Assembly (NCBI GenBank): GCA_003852775.1 | Contig: RDDZ01000014.1 | Span: 1-64,000, forward strand | Length of the DNA stretch: 64,000 nucleotides | Direction of reading: 5' to 3' | Source: Microbacteriaceae bacterium | GTDB taxonomy: Bacteria > Actinomycetota > Actinomycetes > Actinomycetales > Microbacteriaceae | In this document: positions 27,433 to 38,455 of the stretch, piece after piece | How positions within the stretch are numbered: position 1 is the first letter of the stretch | Layout: every line of letters begins with the position of its first letter | The notes under the pieces: generated by a model | What the model was told of the DNA's origin: nothing | The model's input: the letters and a program-made list of their open reading frames with translations, nothing else | Database searches by the model: none | Translations under genes and position numbers: made by a program

Positions 27433-28097
27433 GCGTCCGTGTGCCCGGCGCGGCGGCATCCGCCTCGCTCCGATCCCCGCTGCTCTGGCTCGACGTCGCC
27501 CTCTACCTGCTGCTGCCGCTCGTCGGCCTGCTGTGGTGGGGGTGGGACTGGCGGCCCGTCGTGCTGCTCTACTGGCTCGAGAACGTGACGATCGGCGGCG
27601 TCACCTTCATCGCGCTGCGGCGCCGCGCCGCGGCGGGCGGCGAGGGGCCGGGCGGCTTCCCGTCCTCGTTCTTCCTCATGCACTACGGCATCTTCACGTT
27701 CGTGCACGGCGTGTTCGTGATCGTGCTGATCCTGCTCGCCCCCGTCATCACGGGCTCCGAGTCCGCACCGTTCGACGCGCTCTGGCTCGTGCTCGCGTGG
27801 CTCGTCGCGACGGGGCTCGCCTGGTACTCCGCGTCGCGGTCCGATCCGCCGCCGCGCGCCGGGGTGGGACGCGCCTACGGACGCGTGATCGTGCTGCACG
27901 TCGTCGTGCTCGGCGCCGTGTGGCTCATCGAGGCGCTCGGCCTCCCCGCCATCGTCGCGATCGTGCTCGTCGTGCTGCACGCGATCGTCGACATCGTGGC
28001 ACTCGTGCTCGGATCCCTCGTCGGCGGCGGGCGCTACCGGTGGGTACCGACCGGCACGACGTCCTGGCGGCTCGAGCGCGTGCCCGACGAGGGCTGA
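27429..28097 (+). CDS. DUF6498-like polytopic membrane protein
   Basis: 'VVLLYWLENVTIGGVTFI'; about 5-6 TM; GTG start overlaps upstream TGA. Confidence 0.7.
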   Translation: MSVRVPGAAASASLRSPLLWLDVALYLLLPLVGLLWWGWDWRPVVLLYWLENVTIGGVTFIALRRRAAAGGEGPGGFPSSFFLMHYGIFTFVHGVFVIVLILLAPVITGSESAPFDALWLVLAWLVATGLAWYSASRSDPPPRAGVGRAYGRVIVLHVVVLGAVWLIEALGLPAIVAIVLVVLHAIVDIVALVLGSLVGGGRYRWVPTGTTSWRLERVPDEG

Positions 28098-28128
28098 CCC
28101 CGGCAGAGCCGGCCCCGCATCCGTCGGA

Positions 28129-28317
28129 TCACTCGGGTTCGTCGGCCGGCGGGACGGGCGAGTCGCCCTCCGCCTCGACGATGTCTTCGAGGGTCTCCCG
28201 GTCGGAGGTGCCCTGCCCCGCGAGGCTGTTCTCGATGTCCTCGGACTGGCCGCTGTTCACGACGTCGTGCGTCGCCGCCGAGTCGCCGGACTGGTTGCCG
28301 CTCGCATTCGTTCCCAT
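28129..28317 (-). CDS. hypothetical acidic 62-aa protein
   Basis: Short intact ORF 'MGTNASGNQSGDSAATHDVV...'. Confidence 0.5.
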   Translation of the reverse strand: MGTNASGNQSGDSAATHDVVNSGQSEDIENSLAGQGTSDRETLEDIVEAEGDSPVPPADEPE

Positions 28318-28381
28318 GCCACGAGCATCCTCTTCACAGCACCAGGGGTCCACGGGGTTGACTCCGTGACACCATGAATGC

Positions 28382-28930
28382 ATGAGCCCCCCTCACCCCC
28401 CGACCAAGGAGGCCATCCGCGCCGCCGCCGCGAAGCTCTTCCCCGTGCACGGCTACATCGGTACGTCGGTGCGCGACATCGCGGGCGAGGCGGGCGTCGA
28501 TCCGGCCCTCGTCATCCGCAACTTCGGCTCCAAGGAGGAGCTCTTCCTCGAGACCATGCGCCTCGACGACGAGCTCGGCCCGCTGTTCGACGGCCCGATC
28601 GAGGAGCTCGGCGAGACCTTCGTCGAGTACATGGTCGACACCACGGACCGGCTGCGCGGCATGTTCCTCGCGCTCGTCCGCGCGAGCGAGTCCGACGGCG
28701 TCGTGCCCCGCCTGCGCGAGATGCACGACACCGCGTTCGTGCTCCCCCTGCAGGAGCGGCTCGAGGGACCGGATGCCGAGCTGCGCGCGCGACTCGCCGC
28801 CGCCCTCGTGGGCGGCCTGCTCTACAGCATGTGGGTCGTGCAGGACACCCACCTCCTGCAGGCCGATCGCTCCGACCTCGTGAAGCGCTACGGCGCCCTC
28901 GTACAGCAGCTCCTGACGCCGCCGAGTTAG
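28382..28930 (+). CDS. TetR family transcriptional regulator
   Basis: 'IRAAAAKLFPVHGYIGTSVRDIAGEAGVDPALVIRNFGSKEELFLE'. Confidence 0.93.
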   Translation: MSPPHPPTKEAIRAAAAKLFPVHGYIGTSVRDIAGEAGVDPALVIRNFGSKEELFLETMRLDDELGPLFDGPIEELGETFVEYMVDTTDRLRGMFLALVRASESDGVVPRLREMHDTAFVLPLQERLEGPDAELRARLAAALVGGLLYSMWVVQDTHLLQADRSDLVKRYGALVQQLLTPPS

Positions 28931-28961
28931 CCGCGGGATCCCGCTCCCGCTGAGCGCAGGA

Positions 28962-29033
28962 AGGCAGGAGGCTCCGCGCCGCGGGAGCGTCGGCGTGCGT
29001 TCGACGCCGCGGCGCGAAGGGGGTCTCCTGCCT
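28962..29033. terminator. long two-tier hairpin between convergent genes
   Basis: AGGCAGGAG/CTCCTGCCT outer and CGCGCCGCGG/CCGCGGCGCG inner stems. Confidence 0.7.
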
Positions 29034-29085
29034 CCCTGGGGTGGGGGGGTGTGGGATGGATCGGGAACCGGATGAGATCGCCGGC

Positions 29086-29639
29086 TCAGGCGGCGACGAG
29101 CGCCTCCCGCAGTCCGTCGAGCACCCGGTCGAACACCTCGTCGACCGAGCCGACAGCGTCGAGCTCGACGACGCGCCCGCGGTAGTGCGCGAGGAGCGCC
29201 TCCTCGGCCGCTCGGAACCCGGCGATCCGCGTGGCGACGACCCCGGGGGTGTCGTCCTCGCGCTCGCGGGCCGCGAGGCGGGTCGTGAGCTCGGCATCCG
29301 GGACGTCGAAGTGGAGAGCCACGTCGACCTCGGCCGCGCGGGCCCGGAGGAAGCGGTCGAGCATCCTCGCCTGCGCGATCGAGCGCGGGAAGCCGTCGAG
29401 CACGAAGCCGTCGGTGTGCGACTCGATCGCCTGCTCGACGATGCCGACCACGAGGTGGTCGGGCACCAGCCGGCCGCTGTCGACGTACTCCCGCGCACGC
29501 TCGCCGAGCGGCGAGCCCGACGCGATGTGGTCGCGCAGCAGGTCGCCCACGATGACGCGGGGAACCGAGAGGCGCTCCGCGATCAGGCGGCCCTGTGTGC
29601 CCTTGCCCGCACCGGGAGGGCCGACGAGCACGATGCGCA

Positions 29640-29640
<1 letters not shown>
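29086..29640 (-). CDS. adenylate kinase family nucleotide kinase (short LID)
   Basis: 'GPPGAGKGTQGRLIAERL', 'GFVLDGFPRSIAQA', 'REREDDTPGVV'; ATGA overlap with aceB. Confidence 0.88.
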
Positions 29641-31298
<1,658 letters not shown>

Positions 31299-31319
31299 GG
31301 GTTCTGTCTCTCTGTGAGT

Positions 31320-31433
31320 CGATCGGCGGGAGAAGCCGTGACCCGGCGGGAGTTGTTGCTCCCGCCGGGTGCTGGGTTCACCGCCCGGTGCGGGAGCAGC
31401 TCCCGCCGACGGTGCGGTTGCTCCCGCCGATCG
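31320..31433. repeat. nested inverted-repeat element in the aceA-aceB intergenic region
   Basis: Outer 13-bp stem CGATCGGCGGGAG/CTCCCGCCGATCG enclosing hairpins 31341-31370 (12 bp) and 31390-31406 (7 bp). Confidence 0.88.
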
Positions 31434-31439
31434 GACGGG

Positions 31440-32756
31440 TCAGTGGAACTGGTCGGCCTCGGTGGAGCCCACGAGGGCGAGGGTGGCCGAGTCGGGGTTC
31501 AGGGCGGTGGCGATCCGGTCGAAGTAGCCGGTGCCGACCTCGCGCTGGTGCTTAGTGGCGGTGTAGCCCGAGGCCTCGGAGGCGAACTCCGCCTCCTGCA
31601 GCTCGACGTACGCCGTCATGTGGCGCTTCGAGTAGTCCTTCGCGAGCTCGAACATCCCGTGGTTGAGGGAGTGGAAGCCGGCGAGGGTGATGAACTGGAA
31701 CGCGTAGCCCATGGCGCTCAGCTCGCGCTGGAACTTGGCGATCTGGTCGTCATCGAGGTGGCGCTTCCAGTTGAAGCTCGGCGAGCAGTTGTAGGCGAGC
31801 TTCTGGTCGGGGAACTCCGAGTGGATCGACTCGGCGAAGCGGCGCGCGAGCTCGAGGTCGGGCTCGGCCGACTCGACCCAGAGGAGGTCGGCGTACGGCG
31901 CGTAGGCGTGACCGCGGGCGAGCACCGGCTCGATGCCGTTCTGCACCTCGTAGAAGCCCTCGGCGGTGCGCTCGCCCGTGAGGAACTCGCGGTCGCGCTC
32001 GTCGTGGTCGCTCGTCAGCAGGGTCGCGGCGAGCGCGTCGGTGCGGGCGATGATGACGCTCGGCACGCCCGCGACGTCGGCCGCGAGCCGGGCCGCGTTG
32101 AGGGTGCGGATGTGCTGGCTCGTCGGCACGAGCACCTTGCCGCCCATGTGACCGCACTTCTTCTCGCTCGCGAGCTGGTCCTCCCAGTGCACGCCCGCGG
32201 CGCCGGCCTGGATCATCTGGTGCATGAGCTCGTAGGCGTTGAGCGGGCCGCCGAAGCCGGCCTCGGCGTCGGCGACGATCGGCGCCATCCAGTCGCGCGA
32301 GGTGCTGCCGGTCTCCGCGTACTCGATCTGCGCGGCGCGCTGGAGGGCGTTGTTGATGCGGCGCACGACGGCGGGCACCGAGTTGGCCGGGTAGAGGCTC
32401 TGGTCGGGGTAGGTCTGGCCGGAGAGGTTGGCGTCGGCGGCGACCTGCCAGCCCGAGAGGTAGATGGCCTCGAGACCCGCGCGCACCTGCTGCACGGCCT
32501 GGTTGCCGGTGAGGGCGCCGAGGGCGGCGATCCAGTGCTCGGGGTTCTCGGAGTTGGCCTGGATCGACTCCCAGAGGCGCTCGGCTCCGCGGCGGGCGAG
32601 CGTGGCGTCCTCGCGGACCGGACCCCGCAGGGCGACGACGTCCTCGGCCGTGTAGTCGCGGCGGATGCCGCTCCAGCGCGGGTCGGCGGCCCACTCGGCC
32701 TCGAGCTCGGCTGCGGTCTGGGTCTGGTCGCCGGGACGGGCGGGGGTGGTGCTCAT
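31440..32756 (-). CDS. aceA: isocitrate lyase
   Basis: '[19 protein letters not shown]', '[19 protein letters not shown]', '[15 protein letters not shown]'. Confidence 0.96.
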   Translation of the reverse strand: MSTTPARPGDQTQTAAELEAEWAADPRWSGIRRDYTAEDVVALRGPVREDATLARRGAERLWESIQANSENPEHWIAALGALTGNQAVQQVRAGLEAIYLSGWQVAADANLSGQTYPDQSLYPANSVPAVVRRINNALQRAAQIEYAETGSTSRDWMAPIVADAEAGFGGPLNAYELMHQMIQAGAAGVHWEDQLASEKKCGHMGGKVLVPTSQHIRTLNAARLAADVAGVPSVIIARTDALAATLLTSDHDERDREFLTGERTAEGFYEVQNGIEPVLARGHAYAPYADLLWVESAEPDLELARRFAESIHSEFPDQKLAYNCSPSFNWKRHLDDDQIAKFQRELSAMGYAFQFITLAGFHSLNHGMFELAKDYSKRHMTAYVELQEAEFASEASGYTATKHQREVGTGYFDRIATALNPDSATLALVGSTEADQFH

Positions 32757-32902
32757 GGGGTCGTTCCTTCCGATTCGATCCGCGGGATGCGGTGCGTGTG
32801 TTCGATGGTGCGCCCCCTGCAAGCGGGTTTCTCGCCCGATCTCGTCCGAAATTCCCAGCTTTTTCTGTTGATCAGAAGAAGCGGGCCTGCGAGCATCGAT
32901 CC

Positions 32903-34363
32903 ATGACCAGCGCAGCCGTCGCGGCGACCGACGATGAGGACGTGCTCGACTCCCTGACCATCGGACGCCGCATCCGTCAGCTCCGCCTCGACCGGGGCAT
33001 GACGCTCGAAGCGCTCGCGAGCGAGCTCGGACGCGCGATCTCGCAGGTGTCGCTCATCGAGAACGGCAAGCGCGAGCTCAAGCTCAGCGAGCTGCAGAAG
33101 CTCGCCCGCATCCTCGGGACGACCGTCGACGACCTGCTCACCCAGGAGCCCCCGTCGAAGCGCGCGGCTCTCGAGATCGCCCTCGAGCGCGCGCAGCGCG
33201 GACCTCTCTTCCAGAGCCTCGGTCTCGGACCGCTGCCCATCCGCAAGTCGCTGAGCGACGAGGCGATCGAGACGATCCTCGCCCTGCACGACGAGCTCGG
33301 CCGGCTGCACCGCGAGCGCGCCGCGACACCCGAGGAGGCCCGCCGCGCCAACACCGAGCTGCGCCGCGAGCAGCGCAAGCGCGGCAACCACTTCCCCGAG
33401 CTCGAGGCGACCGCGGCCGAGCTGCTGAAGGCCGTCGGTCACGAGGGCGGCCCGCTCTCGCAGCGCCTCGCCTCCGAGCTCGCCCGGCACCTCGGCTTCA
33501 CGCTGCACTACGTGCGCGACCTGCCGTCGTCGACGCGGTCGGTCACGGATCACGCGAACGGGCGCATCTACCTTCCCGTGCGGCAGACGTCCGACCCGCG
33601 CAGCGCCCTCCTGCAGGCGCTCGCGGCGCACGTGCTCGGCAAGCAGGAGCCGCGCGACTACGCGGAGCTGCTGCAGCAGCGCGTCGAGACGAACTACCTC
33701 GCGGGCGCGCTCCTCATCCCCGAGAAGAGCGCCGTCGAGTTCCTGAGCGCCGCCAAGGCGAAACGCGAGCTCTCCGTCGAGGACCTGCGGGACGCGTTCG
33801 CGGTCACCTACGAGACGGCGGCGCACCGCTTCACGAACCTCGCGACGGAGCACCTCGGCATCCCGGTGCACTTCCTCAAGGTGCACGAGTCGGGGGCGAT
33901 CTCGAAGGCCTACGAGAACGACGGCGCGTACTTCCCGACGGATGCCCTCGGGGCGGTCGAGGGGCAGATCGTGTGCCGCTACTGGTCAGCCCGGCAAGTG
34001 TTCGACGTCGAGGACCGCTTCAGCCCGTACCACCAGTACACCGACAAGCCGAACGGCACCTACTGGTGCACGTCGAGCATCCAGTCGACCGCGAACGGCT
34101 CGTTCTCGGTGAGCGTGGGCACGCCGTTCGTGCACGTGAAGTGGTTCCGCGGCCGCGACACCCCCGTGCGCCGCTCCTCGACGTGCCCCGACCCGTCGTG
34201 CTGCCGCAAGCCCCCCGCCGAGCTCGCCGAGCGCTGGCAGGACGCGGCGTGGCCGAGCGCGCGACTGCACTCGTCGCTGCTCGCCGCGATGCCGTCGGGC
34301 ACCTTCACGGGCGTCGACCTCACCGAGGTGTACGAGTTCCTCGAGGCGCACGCCCCGGAGTAG
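32903..34363 (+). CDS. XRE family regulator with short-chain fatty acyl regulator domain, RamB-like
   Basis: '[39 protein letters not shown]', ImmA/IrrE-like central region and Cys-rich C-terminus; divergent from aceA. Confidence 0.88.
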   Translation: MTSAAVAATDDEDVLDSLTIGRRIRQLRLDRGMTLEALASELGRAISQVSLIENGKRELKLSELQKLARILGTTVDDLLTQEPPSKRAALEIALERAQRGPLFQSLGLGPLPIRKSLSDEAIETILALHDELGRLHRERAATPEEARRANTELRREQRKRGNHFPELEATAAELLKAVGHEGGPLSQRLASELARHLGFTLHYVRDLPSSTRSVTDHANGRIYLPVRQTSDPRSALLQALAAHVLGKQEPRDYAELLQQRVETNYLAGALLIPEKSAVEFLSAAKAKRELSVEDLRDAFAVTYETAAHRFTNLATEHLGIPVHFLKVHESGAISKAYENDGAYFPTDALGAVEGQIVCRYWSARQVFDVEDRFSPYHQYTDKPNGTYWCTSSIQSTANGSFSVSVGTPFVHVKWFRGRDTPVRRSSTCPDPSCCRKPPAELAERWQDAAWPSARLHSSLLAAMPSGTFTGVDLTEVYEFLEAHAPE

Positions 34364-34404
34364 CCGCGTCGCCGCGCACCTCGCGGCGGCGGGAGGATGG
34401 AGGG

Positions 34405-35355
34405 GTGAGCCTCTTCGCGCTGCAGCCCATGACGCTCGCCGGCCGGCCCGAGCTGGGGTTCGCCGCCGCGACCGGCACGTTCTCGATCCTGTACGCGGGT
34501 GGCCGCCGCACGGTCGAGCGGGCGCGCGTCCTGCCGTTCGTCGCCGCCGGGCTGTCCCTCTGCGCGGCGCTCGGCGCTCTCGCGGGAGCGGGCGGGACCT
34601 GGGCCGTCGCGGTCGGCACGGTCGCGATCGCGCTGCTCGGAGCGAGCACCGCCTACGCGTGGTCGCTCGGACCGCCGGGACCGCTCTTCTTCGTGCTCGT
34701 GTTCGGGCTCACGGCCTACGTCACCTCGACGACGCCGATGGCGCCGCTCGAGTTCGTGCTCGCGGTCGTCGCGGGCTGCGTGTTCTCGTTCGCGATCGCG
34801 ATGACGCCGCTCGTGCTGCCCCGGGTCCGCGCCGCCTCGGCCCGGCCGCTGCGGGAGCTGCTGCCGGGTCCGCGGCTCGACGGCCCCGCGCGCCTCCTGC
34901 TCGCGCGCGCCGCGATCGTCGCCGTCGCAGGTGTCGGCATCGGCCTCGTGCTCGACCCGGCGCGCGGCTACTGGATCGTGGGCGCGGGCCTCGCCGTCGT
35001 GGGCGTCGCGGCCGACCGCCGTGCGGCGTTCTCCCGCGGGCTGCACCGGATGGCGGGGACGCTCGTCGGGGCGGGCGCCTACTCGCTGCTCGCGCTGCTC
35101 CACCCCGCGGGCCTGTGGCTCGCCGTCCTGCTCGGGGTGCTGCAGTTCGCGATCGAGCTCGTGGTCGTGCGCAACTACGCCCTCGCCCTCGTGTTCATCA
35201 CGCCGCTCGTGCTGCTGCTCACCGGGGCCGCGACGGGCGACCTGGGTTCGGCATCCGCCGCGCTCGAGCGCATCGTCGACACCTTCGCGGGGGCGCTGCT
35301 CGGCGCGGTCACGGGCGTGCTGCACCCGCGCGCCGGGCGTTCCGCCTCGGCGTGA
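34405..35355 (+). CDS. FUSC family membrane protein (second in window)
   Basis: Two sets of TM helices, 'FAAATGTFSILYAG', 'ALVFITPLVLLL'. Confidence 0.75.
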   Translation: MSLFALQPMTLAGRPELGFAAATGTFSILYAGGRRTVERARVLPFVAAGLSLCAALGALAGAGGTWAVAVGTVAIALLGASTAYAWSLGPPGPLFFVLVFGLTAYVTSTTPMAPLEFVLAVVAGCVFSFAIAMTPLVLPRVRAASARPLRELLPGPRLDGPARLLLARAAIVAVAGVGIGLVLDPARGYWIVGAGLAVVGVAADRRAAFSRGLHRMAGTLVGAGAYSLLALLHPAGLWLAVLLGVLQFAIELVVVRNYALALVFITPLVLLLTGAATGDLGSASAALERIVDTFAGALLGAVTGVLHPRAGRSASA

Positions 35356-35357
35356 GC

Positions 35358-35588
35358 TCAGTCGACGGCCGCGTCGACGGATGCGTCGGGCACCCATCGG
35401 AGCACGTCGCCGGGCTGGCATTCCAGCACGCGGCACACGGCGTCGAGCGTCGTGAAGCGCACGGCCTTGGCGCGGCCGTTCTTGAGCACCGCGACGTTCG
35501 CGGGCGTGATGCCCACGGCATCCGCGAACTCGGCGACCGACATGCGTCGCGCGGCGAGCAGCACGTCGATGTCGACAATGATCGCCAT
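35358..35588 (-). CDS. XRE/Cro-type HTH regulator
   Basis: 'LLAARRMSVAEFADAVGITPANVAVLKNGRAKAVRFTTLDAVCRVLECQPGDVL'. Confidence 0.9.
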   Translation of the reverse strand: MAIIVDIDVLLAARRMSVAEFADAVGITPANVAVLKNGRAKAVRFTTLDAVCRVLECQPGDVLRWVPDASVDAAVD

Positions 35589-35908
35589 CAAACCACCTCC
35601 GCGAGCTCGCTCTGCAGCTCCGTCGCGCTGCGGAGCAGGCTGCGCATGACGACCATGAGCGCGGCGAACGCCGCGGTCGCGAGCACGACGGTGCCGGCGA
35701 GCACGATGATGCCGGGGGCGTCGAGGCGCGGCTCGACGACGAGGTAGAGGTGGCCGGCGATCGTGCTCGAGACGACCACGGCGGCGACGCCCGCCCCGAT
35801 GATGACGTCGACCCAGCGGAACGCGCGGACGCTGAAGATCGAGCCGCGGCGCACCATCGACAGGAGCACCCAGACGGCGACGAGGACGACCTGGGCGCAC
35901 GCGACCAA
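35588..35908 (-). CDS. DUF2975-like membrane protein, apparently N-terminally truncated
   Basis: 'VLLSMVRRGSIFSVRAFRWVDVIIGAGV'; partner of the XRE gene; only a TTG start is available and TGA lies just upstream. Confidence 0.65.
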   Translation of the reverse strand: MVACAQVVLVAVWVLLSMVRRGSIFSVRAFRWVDVIIGAGVAAVVVSSTIAGHLYLVVEPRLDAPGIIVLAGTVVLATAAFAALMVVMRSLLRSATELQSELAEVV

Positions 35909-35957
35909 CGCGATCGCCGCGATCGCGTAGTTTTCTCTCGTTAATCAATAGGTGGGA

Positions 35958-36161
35958 TTACGCGGTCGCGTCCTCCGGCCCATCCGGCTCCTCCGGGGAG
36001 TCGGGCGCCTCGGTGCGCGGCGCAGCCGCGCGACGCTGCTCGGGCGTGATGATCGGGATCGACGTCGTCGGGGGCCGCAGGTGGCGGCTCCTCTCCTTCG
36101 CGCTCAGCTCTCCGGGCTCGACCATGCGACCGCCCGCGGGGCGGTCCTTCTCGACGGGCAT
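35958..36161 (-). CDS. hypothetical 67-aa protein
   Basis: Intact ORF in tandem with 36164-36736. Confidence 0.5.
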   Translation of the reverse strand: MPVEKDRPAGGRMVEPGELSAKERSRHLRPPTTSIPIITPEQRRAAAPRTEAPDSPEEPDGPEDATA

Positions 36162-36163
36162 GG

Positions 36164-36736
36164 CTAGAAGGCGCGGTCGCCGAGCAGCGGCGGCTGCCCA
36201 CCGTGCTCGTCGGGCGCGTCGGGCGCGAAGGGGGCGGGCTCGGGCGGGGTCGGCGGTCCGGGCTCGGGGGGCGTCACGTCGGGGCCACCGGGCGCTTCCG
36301 GGCCGGGGTCGCCGGGCGTCGCGGGCGGCGGAGCGATGGAGGCCTCCTCGCCGTCGAGCACCTCGCCCTCCGGCTCCGCGGGCTCGCCGTCGGTCGTCGG
36401 CATGTCCTGGCTGTCGAACTGGCCGTCGGGCGCATCCGTCTCATCGACGTCCTCGCCGAGCTCCGAGCGGCCGCTGAGCCCGGCGACAGCGGGCACGTCG
36501 GCCGACGAGGGCGCATCCGGGGCGCTCGCGACCTCGGCGTCGGTGGTCAGCTCCGGCTCGTCCGGCCCGTCGGTCGCCGCCTCGCCGATGAGGCGGCCGT
36601 CCGGCCCGATGTCGTCGCCCGTCACGTGCTCGTGGTGCGGGTGCCCCACGACGTAGCCGTCGTCGTCGAAGTGCTGCGGGGTGACCTCGGTGCTCTCGTC
36701 GAGCGAGTGGTCTTGGATCCTGCGGGTGTCGCTCAT
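36164..36736 (-). CDS. hypothetical acidic Pro-rich low-complexity protein
   Basis: 190 aa, Asp/Glu/Pro-rich, no TM. Confidence 0.6.
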   Translation of the reverse strand: MSDTRRIQDHSLDESTEVTPQHFDDDGYVVGHPHHEHVTGDDIGPDGRLIGEAATDGPDEPELTTDAEVASAPDAPSSADVPAVAGLSGRSELGEDVDETDAPDGQFDSQDMPTTDGEPAEPEGEVLDGEEASIAPPPATPGDPGPEAPGGPDVTPPEPGPPTPPEPAPFAPDAPDEHGGQPPLLGDRAF

Positions 36737-36831
36737 GTCGACTCCTCTCCACATCCCAGTGGACGCCTCGATCCCGCGACACGCAATAGGGGTGACTTTC
36801 AGGTTCGCGGGGGTTAGCATCCCGCGGCCGG

Positions 36832-37716
36832 CTACGCCTCCGCGTCGGGACGGATGCCGGCGAGCGCGACCCCGAGACGCGCGGCGCCGTCGAGGTGCGC
36901 GAGCAGCGCGTCGCTCGCCTCGAGCGTCGAGAGCACGCGGCCGTGGCCCGCTTCGCGCACGACCACGAGCCGCGCTCCCGTGGTCGCCTCGGCGAGCGCG
37001 ATCGACTCGTCGAGGGGCAGCTCGCGGTCGCGGTCGCCGTGCACGACGAGCAGCGGCGCGCCCGCGAGCGGATGCGCGACGGCGTCGTAGCGTGCGGCCG
37101 CACTCGCGGCGGTCTCGCCGACACGCGCGAGGAAGCGGCGCTCGAAGTCGGCGCGCGTCGCGGCATCGAGGCCGAGACGCCGGGCGAACTCGCCGAGGAA
37201 CGCCTGCGGGCGCCCGGCTCCCGCGATTGCGACCACGGCATCCGTCTCGAGCCCGTGCCGCACGGCGGTGAGTGCCGCAAGGGCGCCGAACGAGTGGCCG
37301 ACGAGCCCTGCGAACCGTCCGTGGCGGCGCTGCAGCTCGTCGAGGACGGCGAGCCAGTCGCGGATGTCGACGGGCCCGCCCCGCGAGTCGCCGTGTGCGG
37401 GCGCGTCGAACGCGAGCACGCGGTAGCCGGCGGCCCGCAGCGGTGGCACGAGCGGCGCGAACTGCGCGGCGCGACCCCGCCATCCGTGCACGAGCACGAC
37501 GAGCGGGCCCGCCTCGCCCCACGCCGACACGACGACGCGACGGCCGCCCACGACGATCGCCTCGCGGCGCGCGTCGGCGTCGATCGCGGCCCACCGTGCG
37601 GGTACGCGCAGGCGGGGCCGGGTCGAGAAGAACAGGCGATAGGCGACGGCGCCGCCGAGGCGCGGGGAGACGGCGGATGCGGCGCGCACCCCGGTGGCGA
37701 TCGTCGTCGCGGGCAT
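36832..37716 (-). CDS. alpha/beta hydrolase
   Basis: 'VLVHGWRGRAAQF', 'GLVGHSFGALAAL', 'LLVVHGDRDRELPLDES'. Confidence 0.9.
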   Translation of the reverse strand: MPATTIATGVRAASAVSPRLGGAVAYRLFFSTRPRLRVPARWAAIDADARREAIVVGGRRVVVSAWGEAGPLVVLVHGWRGRAAQFAPLVPPLRAAGYRVLAFDAPAHGDSRGGPVDIRDWLAVLDELQRRHGRFAGLVGHSFGALAALTAVRHGLETDAVVAIAGAGRPQAFLGEFARRLGLDAATRADFERRFLARVGETAASAAARYDAVAHPLAGAPLLVVHGDRDRELPLDESIALAEATTGARLVVVREAGHGRVLSTLEASDALLAHLDGAARLGVALAGIRPDAEA

Positions 37717-37736
37717 GGCTTCCTCCGGAATCAATA

Positions 37737-37789
37737 CGAACGGTCGTTCCGAATGTGTGACTGAACTGTACATCCCGAACGGTCGTTCG
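37737..37789. promoter_or_regulatory. paired TetR-type operators in a divergent promoter
   Basis: CGAACGGTCGTTCC (37737-37750) and perfect CGAACGGTCGTTCG (37776-37789), 39 bp apart. Confidence 0.75.
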
Positions 37790-37801
37790 TAAACTGTCGG
37801 C

Positions 37802-38455
37802 ATGACGATCGCAACCGACGGACGCCGCGCCCGCGGCGACGCCTCGCGGCGCGCGGTGCTCGAGCAGGCCACCCAGCTCGCCTCCGTCGAGGGCCTCGAC
37901 GGTGTCACGATCGGCGCCCTCGCGACCGCGACCGGCCGCGGCAAGTCGAGCATCGCGACGCTCTTCGGCGACAAGGAGCGCCTGCAGCTCGCGACGATCG
38001 ACGCGGCCGCCGAGGTCTACCGCGCGGCCGTCATCGAGCCCTCACGCTCCCTCCCCCGCGGCACACGCCGCGTCGCGACCCTCCTGCGGGCCTCGCTCGA
38101 CTACTCGCGCGAGCGCGTCTTCGCGGGCGGCTGCTTCTTCATGGCCGTCGCCGCGGACCTCGACTCGAAGACGGGCCCCGCGGCGGATGCTGTGCGGGCG
38201 TGGATGCGCGGCTGGAACGGCTACGTCGAGAGCCAACTGCGCTTCGCGATCGACGCGGGCGAGCTCGACGCCGCCACCGACCCGGAGCAGCTCGCCTTCG
38301 AACTGCTCGCCCTCGTCGAGACCTCGAACGCGCGCTCGCTGCTCTATCGCGACGAGCGTCCGTACGCCCTCGCCGCATCCGCCGTCCGCGAGCGGCTGCT
38401 CGTCGCGGGCGCCGACCCGGACGACCTCACGCCCCTCGGGCCATCTACCTCGTGA
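37802..38455 (+). CDS. TetR family transcriptional regulator
   Basis: 'VLEQATQLASVEGLDGVTIGALATATGRGKSSIATLFGDKERLQLATI'. Confidence 0.9.
   Translation: MTIATDGRRARGDASRRAVLEQATQLASVEGLDGVTIGALATATGRGKSSIATLFGDKERLQLATIDAAAEVYRAAVIEPSRSLPRGTRRVATLLRASLDYSRERVFAGGCFFMAVAADLDSKTGPAADAVRAWMRGWNGYVESQLRFAIDAGELDAATDPEQLAFELLALVETSNARSLLYRDERPYALAASAVRERLLVAGADPDDLTPLGPSTS

Noticed and set aside
31320-31433. CRISPR-like array
   Set aside because: Repeats are short, in both orientations and unevenly spaced; they form hairpins rather than repeat-spacer units, and no cas genes are nearby.
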